A stretch of 64,000 nucleotides of DNA from Mesorhizobium sp. B2-8-5 (GCF_006440675.2 NZ_CP083951.1:3567501-3631500); one strand, 5' to 3'; positions 33,071 to 42,250 are shown, numbered from the stretch's first letter. Translations and numbers: made by a program. The notes: generated by a model not told the origin, from the sequence alone.

Positions 33071-34687
33071 TCAGACGGCGGGGCTGTCCTGCTGTTTGGC
33101 AGGATCGGGCTTCGGCGCCCGGAGCAGCAAGGTGAACGGCACGAGCAGCGCTGTCGCTATCGCGCAATAGAAGAAGACGTCGACATAGGCGAGCAGTGAA
33201 GCCTGGCGACCGATTTCCTGTCCGATCCAGCCGACGGCCTGTTGCCTGGCCTCGATCAGCGGCGAGCCCTCGGCGACGAAATGGTCCGTCACCTGGCGGA
33301 GAGTCTGCTGATAGGCCTCGCTCGACTGCGCCGTGTGGCCGACCAGCACCGACTGATGCAACTGGGCGTTCTGGGCGATGACAGTGTTAGACAGCGACAC
33401 GCCGATGCTGCCGCCGATGTTGCGGGCGACATTGATCAGCGAGGATGCCTGGTCGGTCTTTTGCGGCGGCAGGCCGACATAGGCGGCGGTGGAGATCGGG
33501 ATGAACAGGAACGGCAGGCCGATCATCATGTAGATGCGCGCATAGGCGAAGAAACCGAAGCTGGCGTCGGGCGTCAGCGAGGTCATGTGCCAAAGCGCGA
33601 CCGCGATCACCGACATGCCCATCATGATGAGATAGCGCGGCTGAACGACACCGGCCGCAAGGCCCGAAATCGGCATCAGCATCAGCATGGCGATGCCGCC
33701 CGGCATCATCGACAGACCGGAAAGGGTGGCGGTGTAGTCGAAGGTGGTCTGCTGCAGTTGCGGCAAAAGCTGCGTGGTGCTGAAGAGCACGGCGCCCACC
33801 GCCATCATGACGAGGAACGACATGCCGAACTGCCGGCTGAAAAGCAGGCGGATGTCGACGATGGGGTCGCGCCTTGTCCACTCCCACGGAACAAGCAGCA
33901 GGAACGACACCGCGGAGATCACGGCGAAAGTGGTGATGAAGGTCGAGGCGAACCAGTCGTTGCGCTGGCCTTCGTCGAGAAAGACTTCGAGGCAGCCGAG
34001 CGCCATCGCCACCAGGATGAAGCCGATCCAGTCGACCTTCAGCCCCTTGCTCAACCGCTCGCGGCGCTCGCGTTCGAGAATGTCGGGCTCGATCACCAGC
34101 CATTGCACGAGCGCCAGCGACATGATGCCGAACGGCACATTGATGAAGAAAATCCAGTGCCAGGAGAAATTGTCGGTCAGCCAGCCGCCGATGGTCGGCC
34201 CGACCGTCGGGGCGACGATCACCGCGATGCCGTAGAGCGCAAAGGCCTGGGAGCGTTTCTCAGGCGGGAACGTGTCGGCCAGGATCGACTGCTCGCTCGG
34301 CGCCATGCCACCGCCGCCGAGCCCCTGCAGGATGCGGAAGGCGATCAGCGTCGGCAGATTGGGCGCCAGCCCGCACAGCAGCGACGCCAGCGTGAAGGTC
34401 GCCACGCAGATCATGTAGTAGCGCTTTCGACCGATGATGCTGGTAAGCCAGCCGCTGACCGGGATGATGACGGAGTTGGCGACGAGATAGGTGGTGATCA
34501 CCCATGTGCTCTCGTCCATGCCGGCGGCCAGGCTGCCGGCGATGTTGCGCAGCGCGACATTGGCGATCGAGGTGTCGAGCACCAGCATGAAGGTCGCGAT
34601 CGAGACGACGATCGCGATCAGCCAGGGGTTGCGCCCGCCGGCCGCCGACCGGCTTTCGTTACCCTGGGCTGCTGCGGCATCGCTCAT
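33071..34687 (-). CDS. emrB: DHA2-family MFS multidrug exporter (EmrB-like)
   Basis: The 538-residue inner-membrane protein has 14 predicted helices and DHA2 marks: FMLVLDTSIANVALRNIAG (motif D1), GWLTSIIGRKRYY (motif A), FRILQGLGGGGMAPSEQSIL (motif B) and GPTIGGWLTDNFSWHWIFFINVPFG (motif C). It exports hydrophobic compounds by proton antiport through a tripartite complex with EmrA and an outer-membrane channel not in this window. Its start overlaps the emrA stop by four bases (ATGA). No regulator gene adjoins. Confidence 0.9.
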   Translation of the reverse strand: MSDAAAAQGNESRSAAGGRNPWLIAIVVSIATFMLVLDTSIANVALRNIAGSLAAGMDESTWVITTYLVANSVIIPVSGWLTSIIGRKRYYMICVATFTLASLLCGLAPNLPTLIAFRILQGLGGGGMAPSEQSILADTFPPEKRSQAFALYGIAVIVAPTVGPTIGGWLTDNFSWHWIFFINVPFGIMSLALVQWLVIEPDILERERRERLSKGLKVDWIGFILVAMALGCLEVFLDEGQRNDWFASTFITTFAVISAVSFLLLVPWEWTRRDPIVDIRLLFSRQFGMSFLVMMAVGAVLFSTTQLLPQLQQTTFDYTATLSGLSMMPGGIAMLMLMPISGLAAGVVQPRYLIMMGMSVIAVALWHMTSLTPDASFGFFAYARIYMMIGLPFLFIPISTAAYVGLPPQKTDQASSLINVARNIGGSIGVSLSNTVIAQNAQLHQSVLVGHTAQSSEAYQQTLRQVTDHFVAEGSPLIEARQQAVGWIGQEIGRQASLLAYVDVFFYCAIATALLVPFTLLLRAPKPDPAKQQDSPAV

Positions 34688-35778
34688 CGTACCTTGACCG
34701 TCGGCACCACCGACATGCCGGGACCGAGATAGACGCCGGGCGGTTGGTCGAACACGATCTTGACCGGCACGCGTTGCACCACCTTGACGAAATTGCCTGT
34801 GGCGTTTTCGGCTGGAAGCAGGCTGAAGGCCGTGCCGCTGCCGGCCTGAACGCTGTCGACATGGCCATGGAAGGTCTTTTCCGGATAGGCGTCGATGGCG
34901 ATATCGACGGGCTGGCCCGGTCGCATCAGGTCGAGCTGTGTCTCCTTGAAATTGGCTTTCACCCAGACGTCGTTGGGCACGAACATCATCAGCACCTGGC
35001 CGGGCTGCGCATAGGTGCCTTTCGCCACCGTGATGTTGGTGGCATGGCCGGCGACGGGCGCCGTGATGGTCGTGCGGGTGAGGGTGATCTTGGCTTGGTT
35101 CTCGGTGGCCTCAGCTTGCCGAAGCTTGGCCTCGGCGCTCTTGCCTTGTGCCTGCAGAACAGCCACCTGGCTTTTCGCCGCCTCGACATTGGCGTTGGCG
35201 GTATCGAGTGCTGCCTGGTCCTGGCGTAAGGTCGAAGCGGCCTGCTGTGCCTGCTGTTGCGTCGCCGTGCCCTTGGCCAGGAGCTCACGGTTGCGCTGGT
35301 CCTCGGATTTGGCGAATTCGAGTGCTGCCTGCGCCTGCGCCACCTGTCTTTCGGCCGCATCGATCTTGGCGTTTTGCGCCTCGGTCTGGGCCTGCACATT
35401 GGCAATATCGGCCCGCGCCGCAACCACGCCGGCTTGTGCCTGTTTGAGCGAGGCCTGATAATCGCTGTCGTCGATGCGCAGAAGCACGGCGCCGGCCTCG
35501 ACCGGCTGGTTGTCGGTGACGGCGACATCGGTGATGCGTCCGGCAATTTCCGCGCCGATCGTCACCGTGCGGGCGTCGATGAAGGCGTCGTCGGTCCATT
35601 CATACTGCCGCGCGTTGATCCACCAGATGACCACGGCCGCGATGACCAACAGGATGAGGATGGCGACGATCGCCGCTATGTAGGGATGGCGTCTGATGAG
35701 GCCGGGTTCGTTGCCGTCCGACGGACTGTCATTCGACTGCGTGTCTTGCGCTCGCTCGCCGTCGCGCTCGTTATCCAT
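34684..35778 (-). CDS. emrA: HlyD/EmrA-family membrane fusion protein
   Basis: The protein has about 364 residues. An acidic cytoplasmic N-terminus is followed by one membrane anchor (YIAAIVAILILLVIAAVVIWW, about 37-57 of this start), then the HlyD core with YEWTDDAFIDARTVTIGAEIAGRI, an Ala/Gln-rich coiled-coil hairpin and GHATNITVAKGTYAQPGQVLMMFV. It bridges EmrB to the outer membrane. The ATG at 35778 was chosen, but the same frame is open to a TTG at 35931 and the extra 51 highly charged residues could be real, so the N-terminus is uncertain. The 211-base gap upstream holds no other gene. Confidence 0.88.
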   Translation of the reverse strand: MDNERDGERAQDTQSNDSPSDGNEPGLIRRHPYIAAIVAILILLVIAAVVIWWINARQYEWTDDAFIDARTVTIGAEIAGRITDVAVTDNQPVEAGAVLLRIDDSDYQASLKQAQAGVVAARADIANVQAQTEAQNAKIDAAERQVAQAQAALEFAKSEDQRNRELLAKGTATQQQAQQAASTLRQDQAALDTANANVEAAKSQVAVLQAQGKSAEAKLRQAEATENQAKITLTRTTITAPVAGHATNITVAKGTYAQPGQVLMMFVPNDVWVKANFKETQLDLMRPGQPVDIAIDAYPEKTFHGHVDSVQAGSGTAFSLLPAENATGNFVKVVQRVPVKIVFDQPPGVYLGPGMSVVPTVKVR

Positions 35779-35989
35779 GCGCTTTTCGGCGTCCGGCGGG
35801 CGTTGCTGCCGATCGGACCGGGGCTGAACCCGCGCTTCCTCGGCGGGAGCGGTTTCGCGCTCTTTTCTTTCAGTTTTTGCGTCCAAGGCAACGGGTCCCA
35901 GATATCGTTGGCCCCCTCGCAGCAGGGTCAACGGGCGGTTTCCGCAAAGGTTCCTGCCCCCGGATGCGGCCGTGGCCCGGCTGGCAGCG

Positions 35990-36763
35990 TCAGCCCGCCA
36001 TCCAGCCGCCGTCCACCATCAGGTTTATGCCGGTGACATAGCTCGCCATATCGCTGGCGAGAAAGAGCGCCGCGCCCGCCACGTCGTTCGGATGCCCAAG
36101 CCGTGGCCAGGGCGTGCGGCGGCGCGAATAGTCGAGCGCATCAGGGTCGTTGGCGACGCCCGGCTTGCCGGTGATGATCTTGCCCGGAGCAATCGTATTG
36201 CAGACGATCAGGTCGTCGGCATGGTCGACGGCGATCTGGCGCGTCATCTGCACGATGCCGCCCTTGCTCACCGAATAGGGCAGGTCGCCGGGGCAGGCGA
36301 CCATGCCGTGCTGCGAGGAGATGTTGATGATGCGGCCGCGCACCTCGTTGACCGGCGCCTGGATGAGCATCTGCATGACCGCGCGTTTGTTGCAATAGAA
36401 GAAGCCTGTCAGGTTGACGCCGATGACGCGGTCCCATTGTTCCGGCGTGGTCTCGATCAGGTTGGTGCTGGTGTAGATCGCTGCATTGTTGACCATCACG
36501 TCGAGCCGGCCGAATTGCGTGACCGTCACGCTGACCAGCGCGTCGACGGCGCTCCAGTCAGAGATGTCGGTTCTCACGTAGGTCGCTGTGCCGCCGGCCG
36601 AACGGATCATGTCGACGGTGCCTTGGCCGCCCTCGATCGGCTGCTCCGCCGTGTCGGCGACGACGATGTTGGCGCCTTCGGTGGCGAATTTCAGAGCGAT
36701 CGCGCGGCCGATGCCGGAGCTCGCTCCGGTGACGATGGCGGTTTTGTTGGCGAGCAGGGCCAT
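35990..36763 (-). CDS. SDR-family oxidoreductase
   Basis: This 257-residue classical short-chain dehydrogenase has the cofactor motif TGASSGIG (about 13-20), NNAA, the catalytic serine in NISSQHG, YSVSK catalytic Tyr/Lys, and the C-terminal YVTGINLMVDGGW. D37-type acidic residue after the second strand (VVADTAEQ) favours NAD(H). It is the last gene of the leftward six-gene unit, five bases after the amidohydrolase stop. The substrate is unknown, presumably an intermediate released by the cyclic-amide hydrolases. Confidence 0.85.
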   Translation of the reverse strand: MALLANKTAIVTGASSGIGRAIALKFATEGANIVVADTAEQPIEGGQGTVDMIRSAGGTATYVRTDISDWSAVDALVSVTVTQFGRLDVMVNNAAIYTSTNLIETTPEQWDRVIGVNLTGFFYCNKRAVMQMLIQAPVNEVRGRIINISSQHGMVACPGDLPYSVSKGGIVQMTRQIAVDHADDLIVCNTIAPGKIITGKPGVANDPDALDYSRRRTPWPRLGHPNDVAGAALFLASDMASYVTGINLMVDGGWMAG

Positions 36764-36768
36764 GGTGT

Positions 36769-38103
36769 TCAGCTCTCCCGGGTGACGATCTTTCCTTGCG
36801 CCGCGCCGACCAGTCGCCCGTCGCGCACGATCTCGCGGCCGTGCAGGAAGACACTGGTCAGCCGCGCTTTCACGGTCCAGCCGTCGAAGAGCGTATAGCC
36901 TGCCCGCGACACCTGATCGGCATTGGCGATGGTGCTGGACTGGCGCGGGTCGAGGATCAGCAGATCGGCGTCGTATCCGGCGGCGATGCGACCCTTGCGC
37001 CGGCCGAGGCCGAAGCGCTCGGCTGGATTGCGGGAGCACATGCGCACCAGATCGGGCAGGGCGATGAGCCCTTCGTGGACCAGCCGCAGCATGGTTGGAA
37101 GCAGCGTCTGCAATCCTGGCATGCCGCCCGGGATGTCGGCGAAAGCCGCGTAAGCCGCTGCCTTCTCGGCCGGCGCGTGCGGTGCGTGATCGGTGGCGAC
37201 GATGTCGATCAGTCCCGCGCTGAGAGCGGCGCGCAATGCGTCGACATCATGCGGCGAGCGCAAGGGCGGCGAAGCCTTCAGCTTGGCGCCTCGCGTTTCG
37301 TAATCGTCGGCGGTGAAGAACAGGTTCTGCGGCGTGGTCTCGACGCTGGCGTCGGCGACGCCGCGCAGCCGGCTCCAGGTCTCGACACCGAGCTCGGAAT
37401 TGATCTGCCGGACGTGAATCCGCGCCTCGGTCGCCGCTGCGGCGACAAGGGCGCGGGCGATGCCATTGGCTTCGGCGAGCGGCGGCCGGCTGTCCAGGAA
37501 GGCGGCGATGCTGCCGGAGCGATCCCGCGCCGTGCTGCCGGCCAGGATCGATTGGTCGCCGGGCGAGATGCCGATTGTCGTGTCGGCGCCGGCGAAAGCC
37601 TTCAGCGCCTCAGCGACATTGTCGAGCGAGGCAAAAAGGAAGGCGTCCGGCACGTCGGCCGTGAACAGTTCGAAGGAGACCGGTGCGAGGTCGAGCAGGC
37701 GAGGGACGATCGACAGGTCGCGGCTGACCACGGCCTGCAGGCCGACATCGACATGGATGCGGCCCTTCGCAATCGCCATCTTGTCGGCAAGTTGCTCGGG
37801 CGTGGCCGTCCATGGCTCATCGGTCGGCATGTCGAGCACCGTGGTCACGCCGCCGAGCGCCGCCGCATGCGTACCGGAGGAAAAGTCTTCCTTGTGGGTC
37901 AGGCCGGGGTCGCGCAGATGCGCATGCGCATCGACAAGGCCCGGTAGCAGGAAGCAACCCGCGGCGTCGATGAGCGTGCTGGCTTCGGCGGCTTCGCCAG
38001 GCGGGATGAGCGCCGCGATCCTGCCTGCCGCGATGCCGACATCGTTGCGGCTGAGGCCATCGGCGTTCACAACCGTTGCGCCGCGGATCAGCGTCTCGAA
38101 CAT
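36769..38103 (-). CDS. Dihydroorotase/allantoinase-like amidohydrolase with altered metal site
   Basis: The 444-residue amidohydrolase-superfamily protein has the first metal motif H60-A-H62-LRDPG, the later HVRQIN, the catalytic aspartate in ATDHAPH and the C-terminal GRIAAGYDADLLILDP. It resembles dihydroorotases and allantoinases, which open cyclic amides. Two usual ligands look changed: the carbamylated lysine expected in FKxF is E145 (VSFELFTADVP), and the usual VHAE histidine is replaced by the GISPGD stretch. It may therefore be mononuclear or act on another amide. It starts four bases after the PuuE-like gene. Confidence 0.78.
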   Translation of the reverse strand: MFETLIRGATVVNADGLSRNDVGIAAGRIAALIPPGEAAEASTLIDAAGCFLLPGLVDAHAHLRDPGLTHKEDFSSGTHAAALGGVTTVLDMPTDEPWTATPEQLADKMAIAKGRIHVDVGLQAVVSRDLSIVPRLLDLAPVSFELFTADVPDAFLFASLDNVAEALKAFAGADTTIGISPGDQSILAGSTARDRSGSIAAFLDSRPPLAEANGIARALVAAAATEARIHVRQINSELGVETWSRLRGVADASVETTPQNLFFTADDYETRGAKLKASPPLRSPHDVDALRAALSAGLIDIVATDHAPHAPAEKAAAYAAFADIPGGMPGLQTLLPTMLRLVHEGLIALPDLVRMCSRNPAERFGLGRRKGRIAAGYDADLLILDPRQSSTIANADQVSRAGYTLFDGWTVKARLTSVFLHGREIVRDGRLVGAAQGKIVTRES

Positions 38104-38107
38104 GCCC

Positions 38108-39031
38108 TCAGCCACGCTGCTCGAAGCGCGCATGGTTCGCGTGCCAGAAGCGGGCAATGTCCTCGCGGCGCATGAAGGCGACGCCGTCGGATTTCTGGAC
38201 ATGCTCGATGACCTCGCGCAGGCCCGAGGCGCGGTTCGGCTGACCCGTCCAGCGGGCGTGGATGCCGATGGTCAGCATGCGGCCGCCGGTCTCGTCGGCT
38301 TCGCTAAGCATATAGTCGATGGCCGCGCGGCAGTCCTCGGCGAAGTCGCGCGGATTGCTGTAGCCCGGAGCCACCAGATAGCGGCTGTCGTTGAGCGTCT
38401 TGGAGTAGGGGACGACCAGGATTTCCGTGCCCCGGTGATCGAGGAAATAGGGCAGGTCGTCGTTGCAGGGATCGGAGTGGTAGAGGAAGCCGCCTTCCTC
38501 GACCAGCAGGTCGCGCGTGTTGACGCTCGGCAGCGAGCGGCAGTTCCAGCCCAAGGGCCGCTTTCCCAGCAGCTTTTCGTAAAGCGCGATCGCCTCGTGC
38601 AGATGGCGCTCTTCCTCGCCGCGCTCCATGGTCGTGTGGTCGATCCAGCGCAGGCCGTGGCCCATCAGGTCATGCCGGCGGTTCTTCATCCATTCGACCA
38701 AGGGCGGGTTGCGCTCCAACGCCACGGCGCAGGCGGAAAAGGTGACCGGGATGTCGTAGCGGTCGAACAATCTGGCCAGGCGCCAGACGCCGGCGCGGCT
38801 GCCATATTCGAAATGCGTCTCGGTGCCGAGATCGCGCACCGGCATGCTGCCGCTGAGATTGTATTCGCCCCAATTGTCGTTGCGGCCATCTTCGAGCCAG
38901 GAGTATTCCGAGCCCTCCTCATAGTTGAGCACGAGGTTGACGGCGAGCTTGACGCCGCCCGGCCAGGTGACGAAGGGCGGGTGCGGGCCGTAGCCGACGA
39001 AATCGCGCGGCTGCTGGAAATCGATCGGCAT
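38108..39031 (-). CDS. PuuE-like allantoinase/polysaccharide deacetylase family protein
   Basis: The 307-residue NodB-homology protein is of the PuuE subgroup. It begins MPIDFQQPRDFVGYGPHPPFVTWPGGVKLAVNLVLNYEEGSE and contains MGHGLRWIDHTTM, GWNCRSLPSVNTRDLL and GIHARWTGQPNRASGLREV. PuuE enzymes are metal-independent allantoinases; relatives act on other ureides or cyclic imides. It is followed after four bases by the dihydroorotase-like gene, so two unrelated cyclic-amide hydrolases are co-expressed. Repeat copy 4 sits just upstream. Confidence 0.82.
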   Translation of the reverse strand: MPIDFQQPRDFVGYGPHPPFVTWPGGVKLAVNLVLNYEEGSEYSWLEDGRNDNWGEYNLSGSMPVRDLGTETHFEYGSRAGVWRLARLFDRYDIPVTFSACAVALERNPPLVEWMKNRRHDLMGHGLRWIDHTTMERGEEERHLHEAIALYEKLLGKRPLGWNCRSLPSVNTRDLLVEEGGFLYHSDPCNDDLPYFLDHRGTEILVVPYSKTLNDSRYLVAPGYSNPRDFAEDCRAAIDYMLSEADETGGRMLTIGIHARWTGQPNRASGLREVIEHVQKSDGVAFMRREDIARFWHANHARFEQRG

Positions 39032-39060
39032 CTTGCGTTCTCCATCTCTTTGTTTTTACC

Positions 39061-39101
39061 CAATTCCGAACGGAAAACCGCTCACACTTTTCCTGGAATT
39101 G
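39061..39101. repeat. Dispersed 41-bp palindromic intergenic repeat, copy 4
   Basis: It runs from CAATTCCGAACGGAAAACCG to CACTTTTCCTGGAATTG and fills the 72-base gap between the epimerase stop and the PuuE-like start, inside an otherwise tight operon. In the mRNA it would form a hairpin between cistrons. Confidence 0.85.
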
Positions 39102-39103
39102 CT

Positions 39104-40126
39104 CTAGCTCTCGTTAGCGACAATCCAGTCCATGTAGTCGTGGAACGCTTCCTTGCCGGGACGCGGCCGCCATGCTGTGTCGCGCATGATGCGGGCGATG
39201 TCATAGGCGCCCCACATGCCGCCTTTTAGCCTCACATCCTGGACGATGTTGGCGTCGTCTCCAGGCGTCACCTCCGCCTTCAGGCCCGGGACGCGTTCCC
39301 TTGCCCAGCCGATGATCTCGCCGATGGTCTGGCTGGAACCGGAGCCGATATTGTAGTGGCGGTAATTGAGGCGGGGCGCATCGATCAGCGCGAGGATCGC
39401 GGCGGCGACGTCGGTCGAGGCGACATAGTCGCCGACGGGCTCCAGGCTGTTCGGCCTGATCGTCTCGCCGGCCAAAGCCATATGCGCGACGCGGTTGGGG
39501 ACATGGCGGAAGTTGCGGCTGTCGGTGGCGCGATCCATCGGACCGTAGACGGAAGCGAGCCGCACCGAGGCCGCCGACAGGCCGAACAAATCGGCATAGC
39601 GGTTGGTGACCATCTCGGAGGCGAATTTCGAGATGCCGTAGAGCGTCAGCGGCGCGACATAACCGTCTTCCGGCAGTGGCTCGCCACCCCAGTCGGGTCC
39701 GTTGTGCCGATAGACGGAACCGGAGCTGACATAGACGAAGCGTTTCACGTCCGGCCTCTCGCGCGCCCAGTCCAGCATGCGCACGGTGCCCATGAGGTTG
39801 ACGTCGACGATTCGGGCCGGGTCTGCGGCCTCCGGCTGGCGCTTTGCCTCCGAGGCGCTGCCGCGCGAGATCGGCGTGATCGTCGCGCCATGCACGATTG
39901 CCGTGATGCCTTGCTTGTCGAGCGTCTCGGACCAGGCTTGTGGGTCGAGGATATCGGCGGCAATCACGGTCAGCCGGTCGCGCACCGGAGCGAAATGTTT
40001 TTCGGCCGCCGCGTCGAGGCCCGACCGGTCGAGGATCACGGCGCGGGCTTGCGGATCGCGGTCCAGCCATGCGCGCGCGACCACGCTCATGACAAAGCCG
40101 GTGCCGCCGGTGACGAGCAAGGTCAT
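39104..40126 (-). CDS. NAD-dependent epimerase/dehydratase family protein
   Basis: The 340-residue extended SDR protein has the N-terminal GGTGFVM nucleotide motif (residues 7-13), the catalytic serine region VYVSSGSVYR, the YGISK Tyr/Lys pair and VRLASVYGPMDRAT. Members epimerise, dehydrate or reduce sugar nucleotides or related carbonyl compounds. Given the neighbours it may work on a non-sugar substrate. It follows the SDR gene after 27 bases and precedes repeat copy 4. Confidence 0.82.
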   Translation of the reverse strand: MTLLVTGGTGFVMSVVARAWLDRDPQARAVILDRSGLDAAAEKHFAPVRDRLTVIAADILDPQAWSETLDKQGITAIVHGATITPISRGSASEAKRQPEAADPARIVDVNLMGTVRMLDWARERPDVKRFVYVSSGSVYRHNGPDWGGEPLPEDGYVAPLTLYGISKFASEMVTNRYADLFGLSAASVRLASVYGPMDRATDSRNFRHVPNRVAHMALAGETIRPNSLEPVGDYVASTDVAAAILALIDAPRLNYRHYNIGSGSSQTIGEIIGWARERVPGLKAEVTPGDDANIVQDVRLKGGMWGAYDIARIMRDTAWRPRPGKEAFHDYMDWIVANES

Positions 40127-40153
40127 GGAAACTCCTCTGGAAAGGTTGCTGCC

Positions 40154-40918
40154 TCAGCGCGTCGCATAGCCGCCATCGACGAGCATGTCTGATCCGGTGA
40201 CGAAGGATGCGTCGGACGAAAGCAGGAAAGCCGCCGCCGCGGCGATCTCGTCGGGCTCGGCGATACGGCCGAGCAGATGGGCGGGACCAAGGCCGGCATT
40301 GGCGGCCTCGAAATCGGCAAACCGGCGCAGCAGCCGCGTCGTCGCCACCGCGCCGGGCGACAGGCTGTTGACGCGGATTTTGTCGGGCGCGTGGTCCACG
40401 GCCATCGCCTTGGCGAGGTGGATCAGGCCGGCCTTGGCGGCGCAATAGGCGACGGCCCTGGTGGTGGCGACGCGCCCGAATTGCGAGCCGATGAAGACGA
40501 CGGAACCGCCGCCACTTGCCGCGATCAGCGGCACGGCGAACTTGCTCATCAGGAAGGCGCCGGTCAGCCCGACATCGATCTCGTGCCGCCATGCGCTTTC
40601 GTCGAGATCGACGACGGTGGCGCTGGTCGAGGGCGCCGCGGCATTGTGCACCAGTCCGTCGAGCCGGCCGAATTTTTGCCGGGCGAACGCGACGGCCGCC
40701 TCCGCGGATTGGATATCCGTCACGTCGCATTGGCAAGCGGCAGCTGAAGGCCCAAGTGTCTGGGCAAGCTCGGTGGCCGGCTCTGGGCCGTAATCGGCGC
40801 AGACGACGCTTGCGCCTTCGGCAACACAGCGGCGCGCTATCGCCGCGCCGATTCCGCTGGCGGCGCCGGCGATCAGGATGACTTTGCCTTCGAGACCCCT
40901 CATGTCTGGCGCTGTCAT
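40154..40918 (-). CDS. SDR-family oxidoreductase
   Basis: The 254-residue classical short-chain dehydrogenase has AGAASGIG (about 18-25), HNAAA in place of NNAG, the serine region VFIGSQFG, the YCAAK Tyr/Lys pair and a C-terminal FVTGSDMLVDGGY. D42 in VVCADYGP after the second strand favours NAD(H). It overlaps the MFS gene by one base and is the second gene of the leftward unit. The substrate is unknown. Confidence 0.85.
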   Translation of the reverse strand: MTAPDMRGLEGKVILIAGAASGIGAAIARRCVAEGASVVCADYGPEPATELAQTLGPSAAACQCDVTDIQSAEAAVAFARQKFGRLDGLVHNAAAPSTSATVVDLDESAWRHEIDVGLTGAFLMSKFAVPLIAASGGGSVVFIGSQFGRVATTRAVAYCAAKAGLIHLAKAMAVDHAPDKIRVNSLSPGAVATTRLLRRFADFEAANAGLGPAHLLGRIAEPDEIAAAAAFLLSSDASFVTGSDMLVDGGYATR

Positions 40919-42165
40919 CAGGCCTGCTCCTCCAATGCCGGCATGGCCGCCAGCGTGACCGGACGGCGCAACAAATTGTAGCAGGCGGCTAAAGTCACCA
41001 GCACGGCGCCGCCGCCCAGAAGCAGGAACATGGCCGGCGCGCCCATATGCTCCATCAGGCCGGCCGAAATGCCCGGCGTCGCGACATTGCCGATCGAATA
41101 GAGCAGGAGCAGCGTGCCGGAGGCCCCGACCATGTGCCGGCTGTGCAATTGCGAGGCGCCGAACGCCATCGCCACCGGATAGACCGTCAGCGCCGTCGCG
41201 CCATAGAGGAAGAACAGCACGAAGAGCAGCGAGGCCGAAAAGTTGCCGAGCCAGGCGATCGCGGCGCAGAGCGTGACCGACAGGATGCCCTGGACAAGCA
41301 GTATGATCCTGCGCTCAAACCTGTCGGACAGCCAGCCGACCGGCGTCTGCGCCAGCATGCCGGCGATGCTGATGGTCGTGACCAGCCCGACCGTCGTTGC
41401 CGCAGACAGCCCGATCTGCGTGCCGTAGATCGGCGTCAGCACGAAGATGTTCATATTGGTGATGCCGCCCTGGAAGATCGCCACGACCGTTACCGGCGCC
41501 AGCCGGAAAAGCGCCAGCGGGCCGAGGCGCTTGACCGGTCTTGCCGAACTTGCGTGCTCCGGATCCGTGGCAGGCAGTGCCGGCCAGCGCCCACCGGCGA
41601 ATTTGGAGATCAGCGCCAGCAGCACCGTCGCCGCCGCCACCGGGAACAGATGCGGCGATTGCGGGCCGACCATCGCGACCAGAACCTGACCGAGCAGCAC
41701 GGCGATTGCCGTTGTCAGCATATAGATCGAAAACATCGCGCCGCGATTGTGGTGCTCGGCATAGAGGTTGATCCAGCTTTCGCAGACGACGAACAGCGAT
41801 GCCATCGCGAGGCCGCCGAGCAGGCGAAAGCAGATCCAGCTCGGCAGGAAGTCGGTGAAGACGAAACCGGAAGCCGCCAGCAGGGCGACGACGACAATGG
41901 CAACGAAGGTTCGCTCATGGCCGTATTGGGCGACGGCCGGGCGGGTCACCAGGCATCCGATGAGGAAGCCCACGGGATAGGCCGTCAAGACGATCTGCAC
42001 GACCTGGGGAGAAATGCCGGGCTTGCCAAGATGCAGCGACACGGCGGTGGTCAGCATGGCGCTGCCGATGCAGGCCAGGCAGATGCCGACCATGATCGGC
42101 AGCAGGGCACGGGACCGCTCTGCATTTTGCCAGAGCCGCGTCGCGGATTGAGCGATCGACCTCAT
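40918..42165 (-). CDS. MFS transporter, YcaD-like
   Basis: The 415-residue, 12-helix MFS protein has CLACIGSAMLTTAVSLHL in helix 1, PVGFLIGCLVTRPAVAQYGHERTF in place of motif A, FVVCESWINLYAEHHNRGA (a mark of the YcaD/UMF2 group) and VGWLSDRFERR in the second half. It leads the leftward six-gene catabolic unit, so substrate uptake for that pathway is a reasonable guess. The ATG at 42165 is chosen; the frame upstream is open but looks non-coding. It diverges from the ridA-hydantoinase unit across a 234-base region with a perfect palindrome. Confidence 0.82.
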   Translation of the reverse strand: MRSIAQSATRLWQNAERSRALLPIMVGICLACIGSAMLTTAVSLHLGKPGISPQVVQIVLTAYPVGFLIGCLVTRPAVAQYGHERTFVAIVVVALLAASGFVFTDFLPSWICFRLLGGLAMASLFVVCESWINLYAEHHNRGAMFSIYMLTTAIAVLLGQVLVAMVGPQSPHLFPVAAATVLLALISKFAGGRWPALPATDPEHASSARPVKRLGPLALFRLAPVTVVAIFQGGITNMNIFVLTPIYGTQIGLSAATTVGLVTTISIAGMLAQTPVGWLSDRFERRIILLVQGILSVTLCAAIAWLGNFSASLLFVLFFLYGATALTVYPVAMAFGASQLHSRHMVGASGTLLLLYSIGNVATPGISAGLMEHMGAPAMFLLLGGGAVLVTLAACYNLLRRPVTLAAMPALEEQA

Positions 42166-42230
42166 GAATGCGGCTGCGGCGGCTCCCTGGCGGCACCGTT
42201 GACCGACGGCAGCCCGGGCAGAAGCTACAC

Positions 42231-42250
42231 TTTGTGGCGATTGCCACAAA
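42231..42250. promoter_or_regulatory. Palindromic operator candidate between the two divergent catabolic units
   Basis: TTTGTGGCGATTGCCACAAA has eight-base arms (TTTGTGGC / GCCACAAA) pairing perfectly around GATT. It lies 66-85 bases before the MFS start and about 150 before ridA, well placed to control the leftward unit or both. The form suits a GntR- or LacI-type dimer; no such regulator gene is adjacent. Confidence 0.6.
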
